Source: Callipepla californica brunnescens (Eukaryota; Chordata; Aves; Galliformes; Odontophoridae). Taken from it: DNA of 64,000 nucleotides. The stretch is from NCBI GenBank assembly GCA_023055505.1, contig JALIRH010000005.1, positions 2,542,001-2,606,000 on the forward strand. Direction: 5' to 3'. Below the pieces are notes generated by a model. The model worked only from the letters and a program-made list of their open reading frames with translations, made no database searches and was not told the DNA's origin. A program made the translations under genes and the position numbers. This document shows, piece after piece, positions 1-11,995 of this stretch (position 1 is the first letter of the stretch; each line of letters opens with the position of its first letter).

Positions 1-370
1 GCTCTCGTGGGAGAAGCACGTCAGATGCGGCATCAGAACATCCTTGCCAGTAAGACCTGGTGATGCTGTGAGGAAGACGTGCCTACACACGGGGATGCTC
101 CACTCTGCCTCCCGCTCCCACGCCGGGCGATGGCAGCCAGCGCTGCTGCGTGCAGCAGGTGCGGGGAGGACGGCTGTGCTGCAGCGCGGCTCTCTGCTCT
201 GCCAGATGACTTTGGGCTGACTCGAGGCAGCAGCAGCCTGCGCCCTGGCTCTGCAGGAGGTGCCAGACCCGTGCACTGTGCTCCTCTCCTCCTCCCTCCC
301 CCGTGGCTGCAGGCTCTGCAGCTTGAGCTCAGGCCTTTCCCTTCTGCAAAAATTGCCTTTCTACGTCTAA
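1..370 (-). promoter_or_regulatory. GC- and CpG-enriched patch, candidate alternative promoter/first exon
   Basis: By eye this patch has about 19-20 CpG dinucleotides in 370 bases and roughly 60% GC, against very few CpGs in the next 2 kb. It lies 3' of the PH exon on the minus strand, that is, between that exon and the RhoGAP-domain exons expected off the left edge. Human ARHGAP24 has a short isoform that starts from its own first exon in the corresponding intron, so an alternative promoter here would fit. I could not find that isoform's coding exon inside the window; it may lie just beyond base 1. A minus-strand reading frame beginning ATG-CCG at base 33 runs off the edge but has a weak start context. 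Promoter function is inference. Confidence 0.3.
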
Positions 371-1820
371 TCAGGAGAGGAATTTCAAGTGCAAACAGGC
401 ATTGCATGCCCTGCCTCATTTACATTGCTTTTCCCTGCCAGAATTTTTTCCACAGTCCCCCATTGCTCTTCAATATGAAAAAAAAAAAACCACAACAGGC
501 TGTTTCTGAACACCTTCGTAGGTTCCCACCTCCCTCCACTCGTTCCCCCCTTCTAGCACAGGTTAACAAATAACATTGTAATGATATGGTTAATCATCTA
601 CAGCAATCCTTGCTCCAGTACCAGGAGTCCTTTCCCACTGCTAGACAGACTTTAAGTGCTGGGGGCTCACCACAGCTCACAGATATCCATGGAAAACACA
701 CACAATTTGCTTTCAACCCTTAAAAGAACCAGAAAATTCAAGTATGTTGCTCAGGAAAGTGGTGCTTGACTTGTATGACAGCAGACACTTTACCACCCAG
801 TGCTGAAATTTAGGCAACAGCTATAGAACAGGTATTTTGATTCATGCATTGTCTTAAATAATTTTATTTACTTGTTGGTGGACAAACTTCTAAGTACTTG
901 AAGCCAGAGGAGCCCTTCTGTAACAGGGTCAGACTGTCACAGAGCAGCTGCAGGCACGACCATGTAGGAAGGAGCAATAAAAATATCAGCATTTCCACCC
1001 ATACGTAACTACAGAACAGTTAATAGGGCTTGTTATGACTTAAGGTATCTTAGAACATCGAATAAGCAATGATTAATGAAATTAATTCTATTGCATGGAT
1101 CTAGCAGTGATATCTCTAGTGACATTGCTTTTCCCACGTAATGACAGCCAGACTTTCTCCACAAACACTAAATGCAAAATCATCTTCCATCTACTCTTAC
1201 GTTTTCCAGGAGTTAACTGTTTACCTCCCAGTAAACTCAACTCAGAAATCACAGATACACTCAAGATATCCCACAGGAAAAAAAAACAAAGAACATTTTG
1301 GTAAGTATGGCAACTACAAATGAAATTAAACAGTAATTTAAGGATTGCAGTCTTCCCTTTCTTTATGCAGATCAGTGCTAACACCTCAGTCAGGTACTTC
1401 CCTCAGTAATAGGCATTACACGCTACTACGACAATGAGGGTGTTCTGCGAGTTTCCATGGTGGCTGGAAGGATTCCCAGCTGCAAACCAGAAATAGCTCT
1501 TGCCCTATAAAAGCAAATGAGGGGCTGATGAAGAAAGCATGGGGTCAGGACTCGGGAGATTTGCTTTCTATTTGTAGCACTGTCACAGTGTCTGCGTGCA
1601 GACTTGGACTAGAAGCACAGCTTCACCAGATTTCAGCTCTCCACCTCTCCACTCAGTGCTGCAGGGCTGCCTTGGCCCACTGTGTGTCACAGAGCGGTTC
1701 CATGAAGGTGGAAGCCATGAACAGTGTGTAGGTAGCTTTCCTTTATGAAAAATGCACTTCTGTTAGGTACCCACATGTTTATATCATGGCAGTAGCGTAT
1801 GCTGCTGTTTGGCTGCAGTA
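371..1820. other. Intronic sequence, nothing recognised
   Basis: Minus-strand ARHGAP24 intron downstream of the PH exon. It holds an A12 run at 478-489. I see no splice-flanked coding segment, no CR1 and no tandem array. The short open frames here are the size expected by chance. Confidence 0.6.
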
Positions 1821-2260
1821 GAATCATACAATGGTTGGATTAGAACGGATCATGAAGTCCACCTGGCCTCAACCCCCTGCCATGGGCTGGTTGCTTCCAC
1901 CAGCTCAGGCTGCCCAGGGCCCCATCCAACCTGGCCTTGAGCATCTCCAGGGATGGGGCACCCAAAGCTGCTCTGGGCAGCAGTGCCAGGGTCTCAGCAC
2001 CATCTGAGTAAAAATATTCTCCCAGATAACAAACCTAAACTTCCCCTTCTTTAGCGTGAAGACATATCCTCTTGACCTATCACTGTCAGACTGTGTAAAA
2101 ACTGGTCCTCCTTACAGCCTTCTCTTCTCCAGGTTGAACAAGCCCAGCTGATTCCACCTCTCTTCACAGGAAGGATATTTAAACCCTCTGAGCATCTTCA
2201 TGGACCTCTTCTAGGCCCACTCCAACCATTCCACTCTTTCTAGTGCTGGGGGTCCCATAT
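1821..2260 (-). mobile_element. CR1 LINE fragment, 3' end
   Basis: On the plus strand the fragment starts with the reverse-complemented CR1 3' end (gaatcatacaatggttgg) and continues through the diagnostic blocks ggctgcccagggccccatcc, tccagggatggggca, cttctccaggttgaacaagc and gagcatcttcatggacctc. It is a 5'-truncated non-LTR retrotransposon of about 440 bp, inserted in the same orientation as the gene. The left end is clear; similarity fades near 2260, so that boundary is approximate. Confidence 0.93.
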
Positions 2261-2694
2261 CTAGAGGATTATCACTGGCCTTAGCTGTCTCTGGCAGCAG
2301 AATCACTGACAGAATCTCATAACAAGCATTTCTGAAAACCATGGGTGATCTTCTACCTGGTGACCAAAGGAACAGCCCCAGTTCTCCCAGAGAAGAGCTG
2401 ATTTCACAGGACCATTTTCTGTGACAACATCCCTCATCTTGGTAACATGTTATCCCTACCAAGAGGAGTACCTCTGGCATTTCAGTTGAGGTCCCTACAC
2501 TGGAGAATGCCTGATAGATGCATTATAAGTTAAACCAATGGGCTCGTTCCACTTTTATTTCATTTCATTTTATTTTGTTTTTCTTTTGAAGATACCGACT
2601 GTTCTGCTCTTCCAACTCTGTCTGTGACTGAGAGATAACAACTCCTACATGCTTTGTGCAGCTGGGAGCCTTGCATGTTCACTTACTGACTCAC
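2261..2694. other. ARHGAP24: Intronic sequence next to the PH exon donor
   Basis: Intron immediately 3' of the PH exon on the minus strand. There is a T-rich patch near 2550-2590. Degenerate CR1-like sequence may extend a little past 2260. No other feature was recognised. Confidence 0.6.
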
Positions 2695-2817
2695 CTCCTC
2701 CAAACGGTGCCCATATAACCCTGCGGATAGACTTCACCCAATCCTCCATGTCATTTTGCGTGCTCGCCATAAGAAGATACGTCTCATGATTAGCTGTCAT
2801 CCGCTCTCGGTCTCCTC
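2695..2817 (-). CDS. ARHGAP24: ARHGAP24 coding exon, C-terminal part of the PH domain
   Basis: ARHGAP24 (FilGAP) is a GTPase-activating protein for Rac that binds filamin A and PIP3-rich membrane and restrains lamellipodia. Read on the minus strand, the segment follows a good acceptor (cttttcttgcag) and ends at a consensus donor (GGAG then gtgagt). It is 123 nt: two bases completing a Gly codon, 40 codons, and one base over (phase 1 in, phase 1 out). The translation [18 protein letters not shown], with [19 protein letters not shown] following shortly after, matches the end of the ARHGAP24 PH domain (about residues 91-130 of the long isoform), including the conserved Trp of the C-terminal PH helix. 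Paralogues ARHGAP22 and ARHGAP25 differ at many of these positions. The exon also contains RMTANHE, whose Met is, as I recall, a start used by a short human isoform. The next exon, for the RhoGAP domain, should lie left of base 1. No stop, frameshift or damaged splice site is seen. Confidence 0.96.
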
Positions 2818-3722
2818 CTGCAAGAAAAGATTATGGCACTTAAGAACAACCCTTCCACTTTCCCATCTAGCCAGCTCCTGCCAATCTGAGTGCTGGAAGG
2901 AGTAACAGCAGCTCCATGGCAAGCAGACAGTGTGCACTGAAGTGTTTATTGTCAGCCATGGAACGAAGAGAAGGTCCTGTAAGTACATTCCCCATCAGAA
3001 AGTGAGAAACAGTCATGCTTTCAAAAGGAAATGAGAGGAAAAATGTCACTGGCAAACAACCCACACTGTTCCAAGAGCCACGGGGCCCAACTAATCTGTA
3101 ACTTGATATATGCACTGGAAGTGTTGCAGCAGCCACTATAGTATGACAGAGGGAATAAACACAGAGAGAGCTAAGTGTGCTTTCAGCAAGCACTCTGTTT
3201 TTATTCTCAGGGACGCAGCATGTCACATTCATAGCAATGACATTTGATACACCAAAGTGTTGCTGTGACTCTCCAAAGGGAAAGCAGCTGATGCTAGCAG
3301 TGAGCATGGTACAACCCACTGCTTTGAATGGGGCTAATGAAGATTAAACTTTAACTTGGAGGCAAAAAGAAATTCTCATTTTCTACAAATTGCAGCTATT
3401 CATACAGCACGTATTTCCCCGAACAGCATCCAAAGGAGTAATGCAATAACCTGAAGTACAATGTATTTTGAAACATATTACTGTCCGAAAGACTGAAAAA
3501 CACTGCTTGTTTTCCTCGGTCATTGTTAAAGATAGCAATGAACCTATTTCAAGTGCCAATGCTATATTAAAAACAGCATGCATATTCTTTTTTAGAATAT
3601 ATTCAGTTACTAGGACAGGAACTGGTGCAAAACATGAGTTGGTTGCTCTGCTCCATCTTTCACATAAGTAGAGAATGAGGATATGGGAAGGAAGAAACAT
3701 TAGCATCCCAAACAGCAGTACG
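2818..3722. other. Intronic sequence, nothing recognised
   Basis: The part next to 2818 is the polypyrimidine tract and acceptor of the PH exon (minus strand). The rest shows no CR1, tandem repeat or splice-flanked coding segment. Open frames on both strands are short and overlap without any codon preference I can see. Confidence 0.55.
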
Positions 3723-4104
3723 TCACAGAATCACAGAATTATAGGGGTTGGAAGGGACCTCTAGAGATCATCGAGTGCAACTCCCTGCCAAAGCAGCTCC
3801 CTAGTCCAGGTTGCACAGGTAGGCATCCAGGTGGGTCCTGAACATCTCCAGAGAAGGAGACTCCACAACCTCACTGGGTTGTCCCTTGTCCTGCTGTTAT
3901 CTACCCTTTGAAAGAGTTGACTCCCGTCCTGTTTATAGGCTCCCTTTAGGTACTGAAAGGCTGCAATTGGGTCACCCTGCAGCCTTCTTTTATCCAGGCT
4001 GAACAAGCCCAGCTCCCTCAGCCTGTCTTCATAGGGGAGGTGCTCCAGCCTTCTGATCATCTCTGTGGCCCTCCTCTGGACCCTCACGTCACACTGACCC
4101 CATC
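3723..4104 (-). mobile_element. CR1 LINE fragment with internal deletion
   Basis: The left end carries the duplicated CR1 terminal motif (tcacagaatcacagaatt), followed by ggggttggaagggacctc and the block with the shared sequence ccaggttgcacaggtaggca. On the minus strand the right half translates as the C-terminal end of the CR1 ORF2 protein (RRATEMIRRLEHLPYEDRLR, LGLFSLDKRRLQGD, AAFQYLKGAYKQDG). Compared with the similar copies at 12682 and 48814, the block around 3885 jumps from the 3' region straight to coding sequence, so roughly 100 bp or more is missing and the frame is broken. Confidence 0.95.
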
Positions 4105-6139
4105 TAGCAGAAAGCACACAGTCCTGGAAATGTCATCCCAGACAGCCCTGGCAATGTACAACCCATCTCTACCTTTTATGTAGTCAACCTGACCGAAGCC
4201 AGGACAGATCTCATACTCAAACACAATAGTAATAAACAGAGTACAAAGAAAAAGCCTGCATCATAGCCACGTCCTTTGTGTCTCAACTTGAAAATGACAC
4301 TGAGGTTGAAGTCCATTAGAGGCACGTGTACACCCTTAATCCTTTTCTGTGGGTATGCAAATCATAATATATTTTACCTGTATTGTTGTACAGCTCTAGA
4401 TTGTTTTTCAAGTTCCCCTTCCTACATTTTCAGACCAAATGCAAGAAACACAGAATGCTGTGGGCTGCTTGTAGCCATTTCAAGGGGCTGGAATATGAAC
4501 TCAGCTTTGTTTCATCTTTTCCACTCACTATGTTGCAGGTGTTACAGGCCTGGAAGGAGCAGAACCCAGTGTACCTGATCAAAGAAGTTGAATCTGACAC
4601 ATTCAAGATGAAAAGCTGCTGTTTACACAATTGATGTGTACATCCTGTTTCTTCCAGCCTCTGGCAGTTGCCAAAAATACATGGAACCCATCTGCTTCTC
4701 AAAACTACAATGTAATAGCACGTTTTTGTTCCTACAGACCTTACCAATCCCTAATCTGTTTTCTTGGCAGCGCCAGAAATGAAGTACATTTACTGAATAA
4801 ATCCACCCAGAATATCCATTCAGAGTGGAAATCGTGAAAGCACACAATGCCACGGTGAAGCTTCCAATTAGAAAAGGTTGGATTTCTCCCTCTACCCATC
4901 CTTCTGCCACAGCAGTGACGTACAGGTTCTCAAATGCCACCTCCTGCCTCCGCCAGCAGCTCAGTAACCAGTAAGTACAGACAGTCACTGTTCTCCTGCA
5001 CAGGATCAGCCCCATGCTGAGTGTAGCTCTGTGCAAAGCCAGCACTGCTCCAATACAAAGAGAGGAGGTATTTTAAGAACTCCTGCCACCAACCAGAAAA
5101 AAAAAAACATTTATAAGAGGAAGAGGTCAGCTCCTGCAGGGATCCACTCCACAGGGGAAATGAACGGGAACAGCCTGCATTTGCTCATGCAGCTCCACAA
5201 CACAATCGGAAGAGCATAAGGATGTGGTGACCAAACTTAAGGGTGATTGTTCCCTGAAGTGTTGGGCTCAACAGCTCACCTGCTTCTTATCGAATGTGAA
5301 TTCATTCAGCTTAAAGAAAAAAAAAAAAAAGTCAAGCAAGGTGTTTTGGAGTCTTTTCCTGTCTAACTCAATACTTTTCTTCTATCTGAATATACTGAGG
5401 CTCAACTTAAAATCAAATATTTGCTTGTCATTTTGAAAGCATCTCACATTTCTTGCAAACAACAGTTCCAGTATCCTTGAGAATGGAATGCAAAGGGATT
5501 AAACTCATACCATCTGTTTAAAAGAGTCTTTTTTCCCAGAAGGAACATCAAAAGTGGGATTACTCTGATTTTTCTGAGCTGAAAATGTCATAGTCAACCT
5601 CAAACGAACATTCACATTCCAATAAAAAGAAACTGGGAGACCAATTTCCAAGGTCCCCTCTCCCTTGTGCATTTATTGTAGCCACAGATTCAGAAACCCC
5701 CTTTCTCAGCTTGAGAACTAAAAGATGGTGAAAAGCAGACTGACTGCTTCAGACACAGCCTCCTGCTTGGATGCTTCACATTTGTTTTCTACATTTTTCA
5801 TTTCTCAGAAAAACGCTGAATTGTAAAATTTTGATCTGCAAAAAAGTTTTCAATGAACATAACAAACGTACCTCTATACAGTATTCAAATCTAAACTCCT
5901 AGCTACTCATCAACTCATGAAAAGCAAGATAAAACAAGTCAAGCCACTTACATACATACAAAAAGTCTTCAGAATTGAGATTCACACAAGTTTCTAAAAA
6001 TCCTGCCTGAGGGTTCTTATGTTTGTTTTTTTTTTAATTCCCACTGAATCCTGTTCTCACTTTATTTTTTACTTTTGTAGACTGTCTGTCTTTTGGATAG
6101 GTCTGGCCACACTGTGGTCTGGAATTCTCTTCCAGCTAA

Positions 6140-6355
6140 CTACTGTCTAACACCACTTCTGTGGTGGTGCACTAAAGAATGCCCTTCTCCCCAAAGCCTT
6201 TTATCAGCTGAAGCCTCTGAGCTGTAACAGTCTTTAAGGTAGAAGTCCTGATCTGGCACAGCTGATAATCCATAGAGCTTGCGAACCAGAACATAAACAT
6301 CATCTATGTCGTGTGAAAATCTTCTGAGCATGGCCCCGTGTAGAAAGGAGTGCAA
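6140..6355 (-). other. Coding-like open segment, unidentified
   Basis: On the minus strand an open frame runs through MLRRFSHDIDD, VYVLVRKLYGL and DQDFYLKDCYSS (first ATG near 6334) and ends at a stop near 6140. The residue mix is more protein-like than most chance frames here, and an A-rich stretch lies downstream on the minus strand near 6060-6080. Together these could suggest an old retrocopy or a DNA-transposon remnant. I do not recognise the protein, there is no splice context, and a chance frame of this length is quite possible. Confidence 0.2.
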
Positions 6356-7636
6356 TGATTAAGACATGGTCTTCTCCACTCAAATGTATGATATTAAGTA
6401 ATTTGTAGTTCCTGCTTAGGACTGACTGTTACAAAGAATTCATGACACTCTCCTATCTTTGTCATCTTAAGTCTTCCCCACATGCAAGCAAACTGTGTAG
6501 TAAGCAACATGTTACAGTATTTCTCTGGAAAAAAAAAAAGACTATGTGCATTCACTTCATCAACTTTCATTTTACATCATTTGCATTCAGGTTTTTTTAA
6601 TTCAAAGTAGTAATCATCATTGCAAGTGGTGGAGGACACTAGAGTAGCACAGAACAAAACTAGCAGCCTTATTCTCTTTTTTCTTTTCCCCCTAATGAAA
6701 CTGCTTGATTAAGAACAAACCAGAAATGGTGATTACCTATTGTTACTATCACTAATCACTGCTGCTTCAAGAGAAGATGTCTGACTTGATGCCCCAATGA
6801 GCTACTAAAAGACAGCTCCAAGACATACATATATGGACCTTCCATTGACTGACACCAGCAACTACAGGATCCATCTATCCTGAAACTGTAAGCAAGTCAA
6901 GAAACTCTGTCACAGCTGTTACATGTTATAATCACATACCCTGTGCATCCTGAGTCTGACTGGAACCACAAGTAAGTGCTCATTTCAGCCAGACCATTAG
7001 AAAAATCTAACTGCTAAATTTTGGCTATAACATGGGCTGAAATTTGCAAAGGAAAATGAAGGGGCTAAGCACCTGGATGTAATTGTGTTTTAACAGGATT
7101 TTAATATCTTACTGATTCTGGGATTCATTGAGAAATCTTTCCTTGAGGCAAGTGCAAATAAGTTCAAGGCTTAGCAACGGCTGTATCTCACATGAGTACG
7201 TGAGTGATTTAAAGGAATAACAGAAAGGGACACATCTACTTGAATCTGGCAGCATTACTGGTCTGCACACAATGCTGGATAAGCAGCCATGCGTATGTTC
7301 TCACAGTGGGGAGGAAGTAGAGACAAGGAATTTCTGCAGATTAGCTGGGGACATCTTTATGGTGATGCAAATATAACATGAGTCTTGCAGACAAGAAATA
7401 GATTTTTAATTTTTATTTCTCAAAGCCTTTCTTATTCTCCATGTATCTGATACTGCTTCTACCAAGTCTGCTGCATTATACCAATAATAAAAATAAGGAA
7501 TGTAAGGCCATCTTTCATAATATACAATCAACTAGACTGCAAAAGCCAAAGAAATATAGAGAAAAAAATACTGTATGCTTTCACAGCATCAGGTGAAATA
7601 CGTTGACTGGTAATTCCACTGATCTTTAGACAGATA

Positions 7637-7651
7637 AATCTATCTATCTAT
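7637..7651. repeat. Short (TATC)n microsatellite
   Basis: Three to four copies of the tetranucleotide, too short to be strongly polymorphic. It lies in ARHGAP24 intron. Confidence 0.7.
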
Positions 7652-7900
7652 GGCTGAGTGTTGTGACACAGTAGTGGTCACCATTAATTTCTAAGCATTT
7701 CTCAAAAGGTTGTCCATAAAACACAAGTTTTATGGACTCCATTGTTTGTTCTGTTAAAACAAGAACAGGTACCAGTTCTACTGCAATACTGCGAATGCCA
7801 TCACGCAGTTCCACTGCCCCTGCATCTTTGATGATCAGAAATAGGCTAGGTTGAAAAAGATATACGCATTACAGTTTTACTCAGGACTGTCCTGTTATAT

Positions 7901-8056
7901 CATAGAATGGCTTAGATTGTAAGGGACCTTAAAGCCCACGCAGTTCCATCGCCCTGCTGTGGATCCTTGCCACCCACCATCTCAGGCTACCCTGAGTCCC
8001 ATCCAACCTGGCCTTGAGCACCTCCAGGGATGGGGCATCAACAGCCTCCCTGGGTT
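7901..8056 (-). mobile_element. CR1 LINE fragment
   Basis: It begins catagaatggcttagattg and contains agggaccttaaagcccac, the ctcaggctaccctgagtccc block, and atccaacctggccttgagca followed by ctccagggatggggcat. These are the standard CR1 3' UTR blocks in reverse complement. It is a short 5'-truncated copy, noticeably diverged from the others. Confidence 0.9.
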
Positions 8057-8423
8057 AAATCCTCTGTTCTGTAGTATGAAAGGAAATTGAGATGATTTCT
8101 AGGCTTGCTTCTGCTGTTCCCGTACCTTTTAAATGACTAATACTACCACCACTGAGAACCTTGGCTTTGAAATACACAGTTATCAAACTCATTGTTGTTT
8201 TACTTTCAAGATATATCAGGAGCACTATTTAATTTTTCTGACCACAAAGAACTAATCCATTTTCCTTAAGAGAGGAATTAAGAATCTGCAAACAAGTCCA
8301 TAATGAAGATATTGTTTTTTAAATACCTCAGTAGAAAAAAAACACTTTTTGCTGATAGCATCCAACCTGATCTTTGCATTAATACCCTGAATAGCACTTC
8401 TTTGCACTGAAGGTGTATAGGTG
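8057..8423. other. Intronic sequence, nothing recognised
   Basis: Unique sequence between a CR1 fragment and a compound microsatellite. No coding or regulatory signal is visible. Confidence 0.55.
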
Positions 8424-8475
8424 TTTTTTTTTGTTTGTTTGTTTTTTGTTTTTTTGTTGTTGTTGTTGTTGTTGG

Positions 8476-8535
<60 letters not shown>
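8424..8535. repeat. Compound microsatellite: T-rich, (TTG)n, then (GT)27
   Basis: A T/TG-rich stretch (8424-8455) passes into about six TTG units (8456-8473). After a short spacer comes an uninterrupted GT tract from 8481 to 8535, about 27 units. Pure GT tracts of this length are usually length-polymorphic and can form Z-DNA. The long Thr/His frame on the minus strand is only this repeat read as protein. Confidence 0.97.
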
Positions 8536-8536
<1 letters not shown>

Positions 8537-9846
8537 ATTTTAGCCTTTAAGAGAAAGGGCTGCAGGCTAATTTAAGCAGCTAAATGGCAGAAGACTACTA
8601 ACAGAAGTACATTCCCTGGTGGGCATTGTGCTCCATCACAATTTCCCTACTTAAAGTGTAAGCCTGAAAGACAGCAGGAGGTTTTCAAGAGGAGGAGCTG
8701 TTTGCATGAAGCCATGAATCAGCTGCTGTTGGATACCTGAAATTAAGTTCAGGAAATTTATTCACCATCTGTAGAATGATGAATAGCTTGTACAGGAGCT
8801 TTCAGCACTGCTGCAGGGCTACAACTGCAGTATGGGTCTATAAAGGTTTTACAGAAGACATCACACACAATAAGAGCACAAGAAAGTGCCATACATGAGC
8901 GTTTTGTGTATTTCACAGCTACTAAAAGCCTTTGTCCTAATGTAATTATTGCATCAGTACCTAAGTAACAAGCTGTGATTCCTGCTCATCAGCAGCCATA
9001 GCCACATTAGAAAAATGTAAGAGGGAAAAGAAAGGTGATAATTCAAGCATCTCTCCTGCATACATTTTTTTTTTTTTTTTTTTCAGAGTACTTTCTCTTT
9101 TCAGGCATGGTTCTCATTATTCCTCTCTCCCTTACTTTTGTTGAGTTTCCACTCTTCCCAGTTTGAAATTCTCCTCTACTTCAAGTGGGTTTCTAAGTTC
9201 ACTCCCTCATCTTTGGATATGGACCCCACACAGTACCTATTTTGCTGTTTCTGTTTCTCCCACCCTTCCTTTGAACCAAGATGCCAGTACCAGCACAGCT
9301 AACTTCTCAACCTGCCCTCATGCCATTCCCACTTGAACATGTCATCTCTCTTTCTGCTCAGAGCACAGCAGCCAGAACATTTTGTTTACAGGCTGCTTTA
9401 AAAGCCCATCTCATCATGTCAGCCCCTTCATAGTCCCACGCTTCGCTAGCCCAGAGCAGCACCACACATCACTGCCTTCCCAGCTAATCAGTGCCATGTG
9501 GAAGTAAGAGGCATGCCTGCTTTCCCCTGCTGAGAATAGTTTTCAGCTTTCCAGAAAGAATTTTCCAATGTTGTCAGCATACCCACCATATAAAATGCAG
9601 TCTCAATTGTCATCTTTGCTGTTATATTGTTGTGACATTTTCAGAATTGGTGGTGGAATTTGCAACCATTAGTGAATCTACTTATTTATGTTGAACTTTT
9701 TGCTACAGCAAAAAATATTTTTCTACACCTTTTCAGCTATGCTAGCTGAGGTGAAATCACACTCTTCTGCCTGTAAAATCAGTACTGGAGCTGGAGATGA
9801 GCTCACAGAAGCACACAGATGAGGGAAATAAAGGACAGATTTCATT
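8536..9846. other. Intronic sequence with a T19 tract
   Basis: A T19 run lies at 9065-9083, flanked by pyrimidine-rich sequence to about 9180. Otherwise I see unique sequence and only chance-length open frames. Confidence 0.55.
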
Positions 9847-9948
9847 GAATCACAGAATGGCTTGGCTTAGAAGGGACTTTCAGGACCAATGAGCTTCAAC
9901 CCCTTGCTGTGGGCAGGGTTGCCAACCACTAGATCAGGCTGCCCAGAA
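9847..9948 (-). mobile_element. Short CR1 LINE fragment
   Basis: gaatcacagaatggcttggc is followed by tagaagggactttcagg, then an aaccccttgctgtgggcagg block and gatcaggctgcccag. This is the last 100 bp or so of a CR1 3' end in reverse complement, clearly diverged. Confidence 0.88.
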
Positions 9949-11700
9949 TACAAGTCAAATTTTCAAAGAGCATAACCTTTTCCAGTTCAGATAAATACAA
10001 ATAAACAGCCAAACACTAATGAGAAATTTTCTAATAAAAAAAAAAACAACACATATATTACAATGTAACCTGGTCTTGGCAAACTGTTAGCACTTAGTGG
10101 AGCTAAGGAGCAAAATAGTTTGACAGAACTACAAAAGTTGCACTCAAAATCACTTCTCAAAAAGGCTTCTCATTCCTTGTCCCTTGCAATGGAATCTGAC
10201 ATGGGTATTTTTTGTATCATGATGTGGAAGATATATAAAAAAGCCACAAGTAAGCCACTCCTCTACATTCTTCCTTACCACTAGTATTTGAGAGACATAT
10301 AGCATTGATCCTGTTGTAAAAAAAGAATTTCAGGACCCACTCACATGTGCACACGTATAGTGCCATCAGTTTCAAAATTCACACCATAAAAATCCCTCCT
10401 GTGAAATCATGAGATCATGAAAGTCAAGATTAAAGCAGAGTCTTGTCAAATTCCATAAACAATTAAAAACATAGGGTCTATTGTTTCCTGGGGATGCAAA
10501 CAGGAGGTGTTTCCCTTCGGACCACTGCTTGACTGCATGCAGACAGCAGAACTCATTTGTTAAGAAAGAAGAGGAACATGGATTTTTCAATGACATGTGT
10601 AGCTGAATGTTTTACTGCTTTAATACTGCTGTCTTTGTGTTGGGCAATGTCATTTTTAAATCTGATTTCCAGTATCAAAGAGAGGAGTGGCTTTCTGCAG
10701 CCAAATCTCAGCTCCTGGGCACATCCAGACAGCAGACAAACTATCGATACTGTTCTGCATTCCACTGCTTCATCTGCACGTTGGTTCCATCTGATTATTG
10801 CAATATTGCTACAGAGTCAACAGACAATTTTGCAAATTTATTTTTTCTGATTTGCCATGTTTTACTTGCTACTTTGTACAGCTATTAAAATATGTGGAGA
10901 AAGAGGGACTTGAGTAGGACCTCCCAAGATGGCATCAATATATTCAAGTAATTGGGAAATGGTCTTGGGGGGTTATAATATCAAGCTTCAGTGGTCAGGC
11001 AAGATTTAATAGGTCCCTTTGCTGCTAAGTGCTATGACTGATTTATCCTGAGGGAACATAAATGATAGCTAACTCACAACTTTCTCTGGATTATGTGACA
11101 CATCTTAAAGACAACTAACTGCACCCCTATCATTTGGCAATAATAACCTTCTTTGAAGTTTCTCAAGTTGGACATGCAAAATGACCATTACTTAACTTGA
11201 AAATAGATACTGAGATAAACCAAATACAGAGAAAACCTCTGTTGCTTCTAAAGTCAGAGGTGAAAAAAGAAAACATGCACATGCTAGTCTAGATATAGTC
11301 AACAATACAGAAAGGTGCATTAAAAATAGACTTTGAGGGCTGTGATTTGGCAACAAGCTGTGACAGCTGCCCTGAGTTATCAAAAACTTTCTTTGCATTT
11401 CAGCCTCATATCATGAATTGCATTGAAGTACATGTAACTCACTTGGAATTGATTATTTGGAATGGTCAGTTTCTCAGCACAGATTCATTTGGCATTAGAT
11501 CTAGAAAGAAGTTTAAACTTCTCATGATTTTCAGAAAGGATCAACACTGTAAAGTGTAAAACCTGGAGTACAAAATCAAGATCCATACACATTTGTACCT
11601 GGATGTTAGTCTGCAAAGCTAGGATGCCAAGATACCAGACCTGTGTCTTCCTCAGACTGCAATAGGATCGTAAAGATACTACATCTCCAACAACTTCTAG
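9949..11700. other. Intronic sequence, nothing recognised
   Basis: Mostly AT-rich unique sequence with an A12 run near 10036. Overlapping open frames around 10553-10888 on both strands have no splice context and no recognisable protein. Confidence 0.5.
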
Positions 11701-11995
11701 GAATCATAGAATCATGGAATATTTGAGTCGAAAGGTACCCTTAGGAACCACAAAGTCCAACTCCCAGCTCTATGCAGGACCACCCAAAAAACAGATAATA
11801 TGAATGAAGAGTTGTACAGATGCTTCTTAAATTCCAGCAGCTTGGGGCCATGATTGCTTCCCTGAGAAGCCTGTTCCCAACCACTCTCCAGTGAAGACTC
11901 TTTCCCTCATATTCAGCCTGACCCTCCTTTGTTGCAGCTCCAAGCCATTCCTTTGGGTTTTATTGCAGTCACAAGGGAACAGAGATCACTGCCTG
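11701..11995 (-). mobile_element. CR1 LINE fragment
   Basis: It starts gaatcatagaatcatggaat and contains aaagtccaactcccagctct, gcttggggccatgattgctt with ccctgagaagcctgttccca, and the downstream sequence cctgaccctcctttgttgca. This is a CR1 3' region in reverse complement, of a subfamily different from the copy at 12682. Confidence 0.9.

Larger units (their letters stand above)
4105..7900. other. Intronic sequence with short simple repeats
   Basis: Mostly unique sequence. It includes an A14 run at 5317-5330, a T-rich patch at 6026-6036 and a short TATC repeat at 7637-7651. A coding-like segment at 6140-6355 is listed separately. A plus-strand acceptor-like sequence near 4530-4550, followed by a short open frame, has no supporting donor. 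Confidence 0.5.

Noticed and set aside
79..573. 164-codon plus-strand frame in the GC-rich left edge
   Set aside because: GC-rich sequence has few stops. The frame ends in Lys and Pro runs from an A tract and resembles no protein.
4530..4634. Acceptor-like site and short frame (QAWKEQNPVYLIKEVE) on the plus strand
   Set aside because: No donor follows and the frame ends in a stop within about 30 codons. It is antisense to the gene and probably chance.
8278..8538. Minus-strand frame rich in Thr-His repeats
   Set aside because: It is the GT microsatellite and T-rich tract read as protein.
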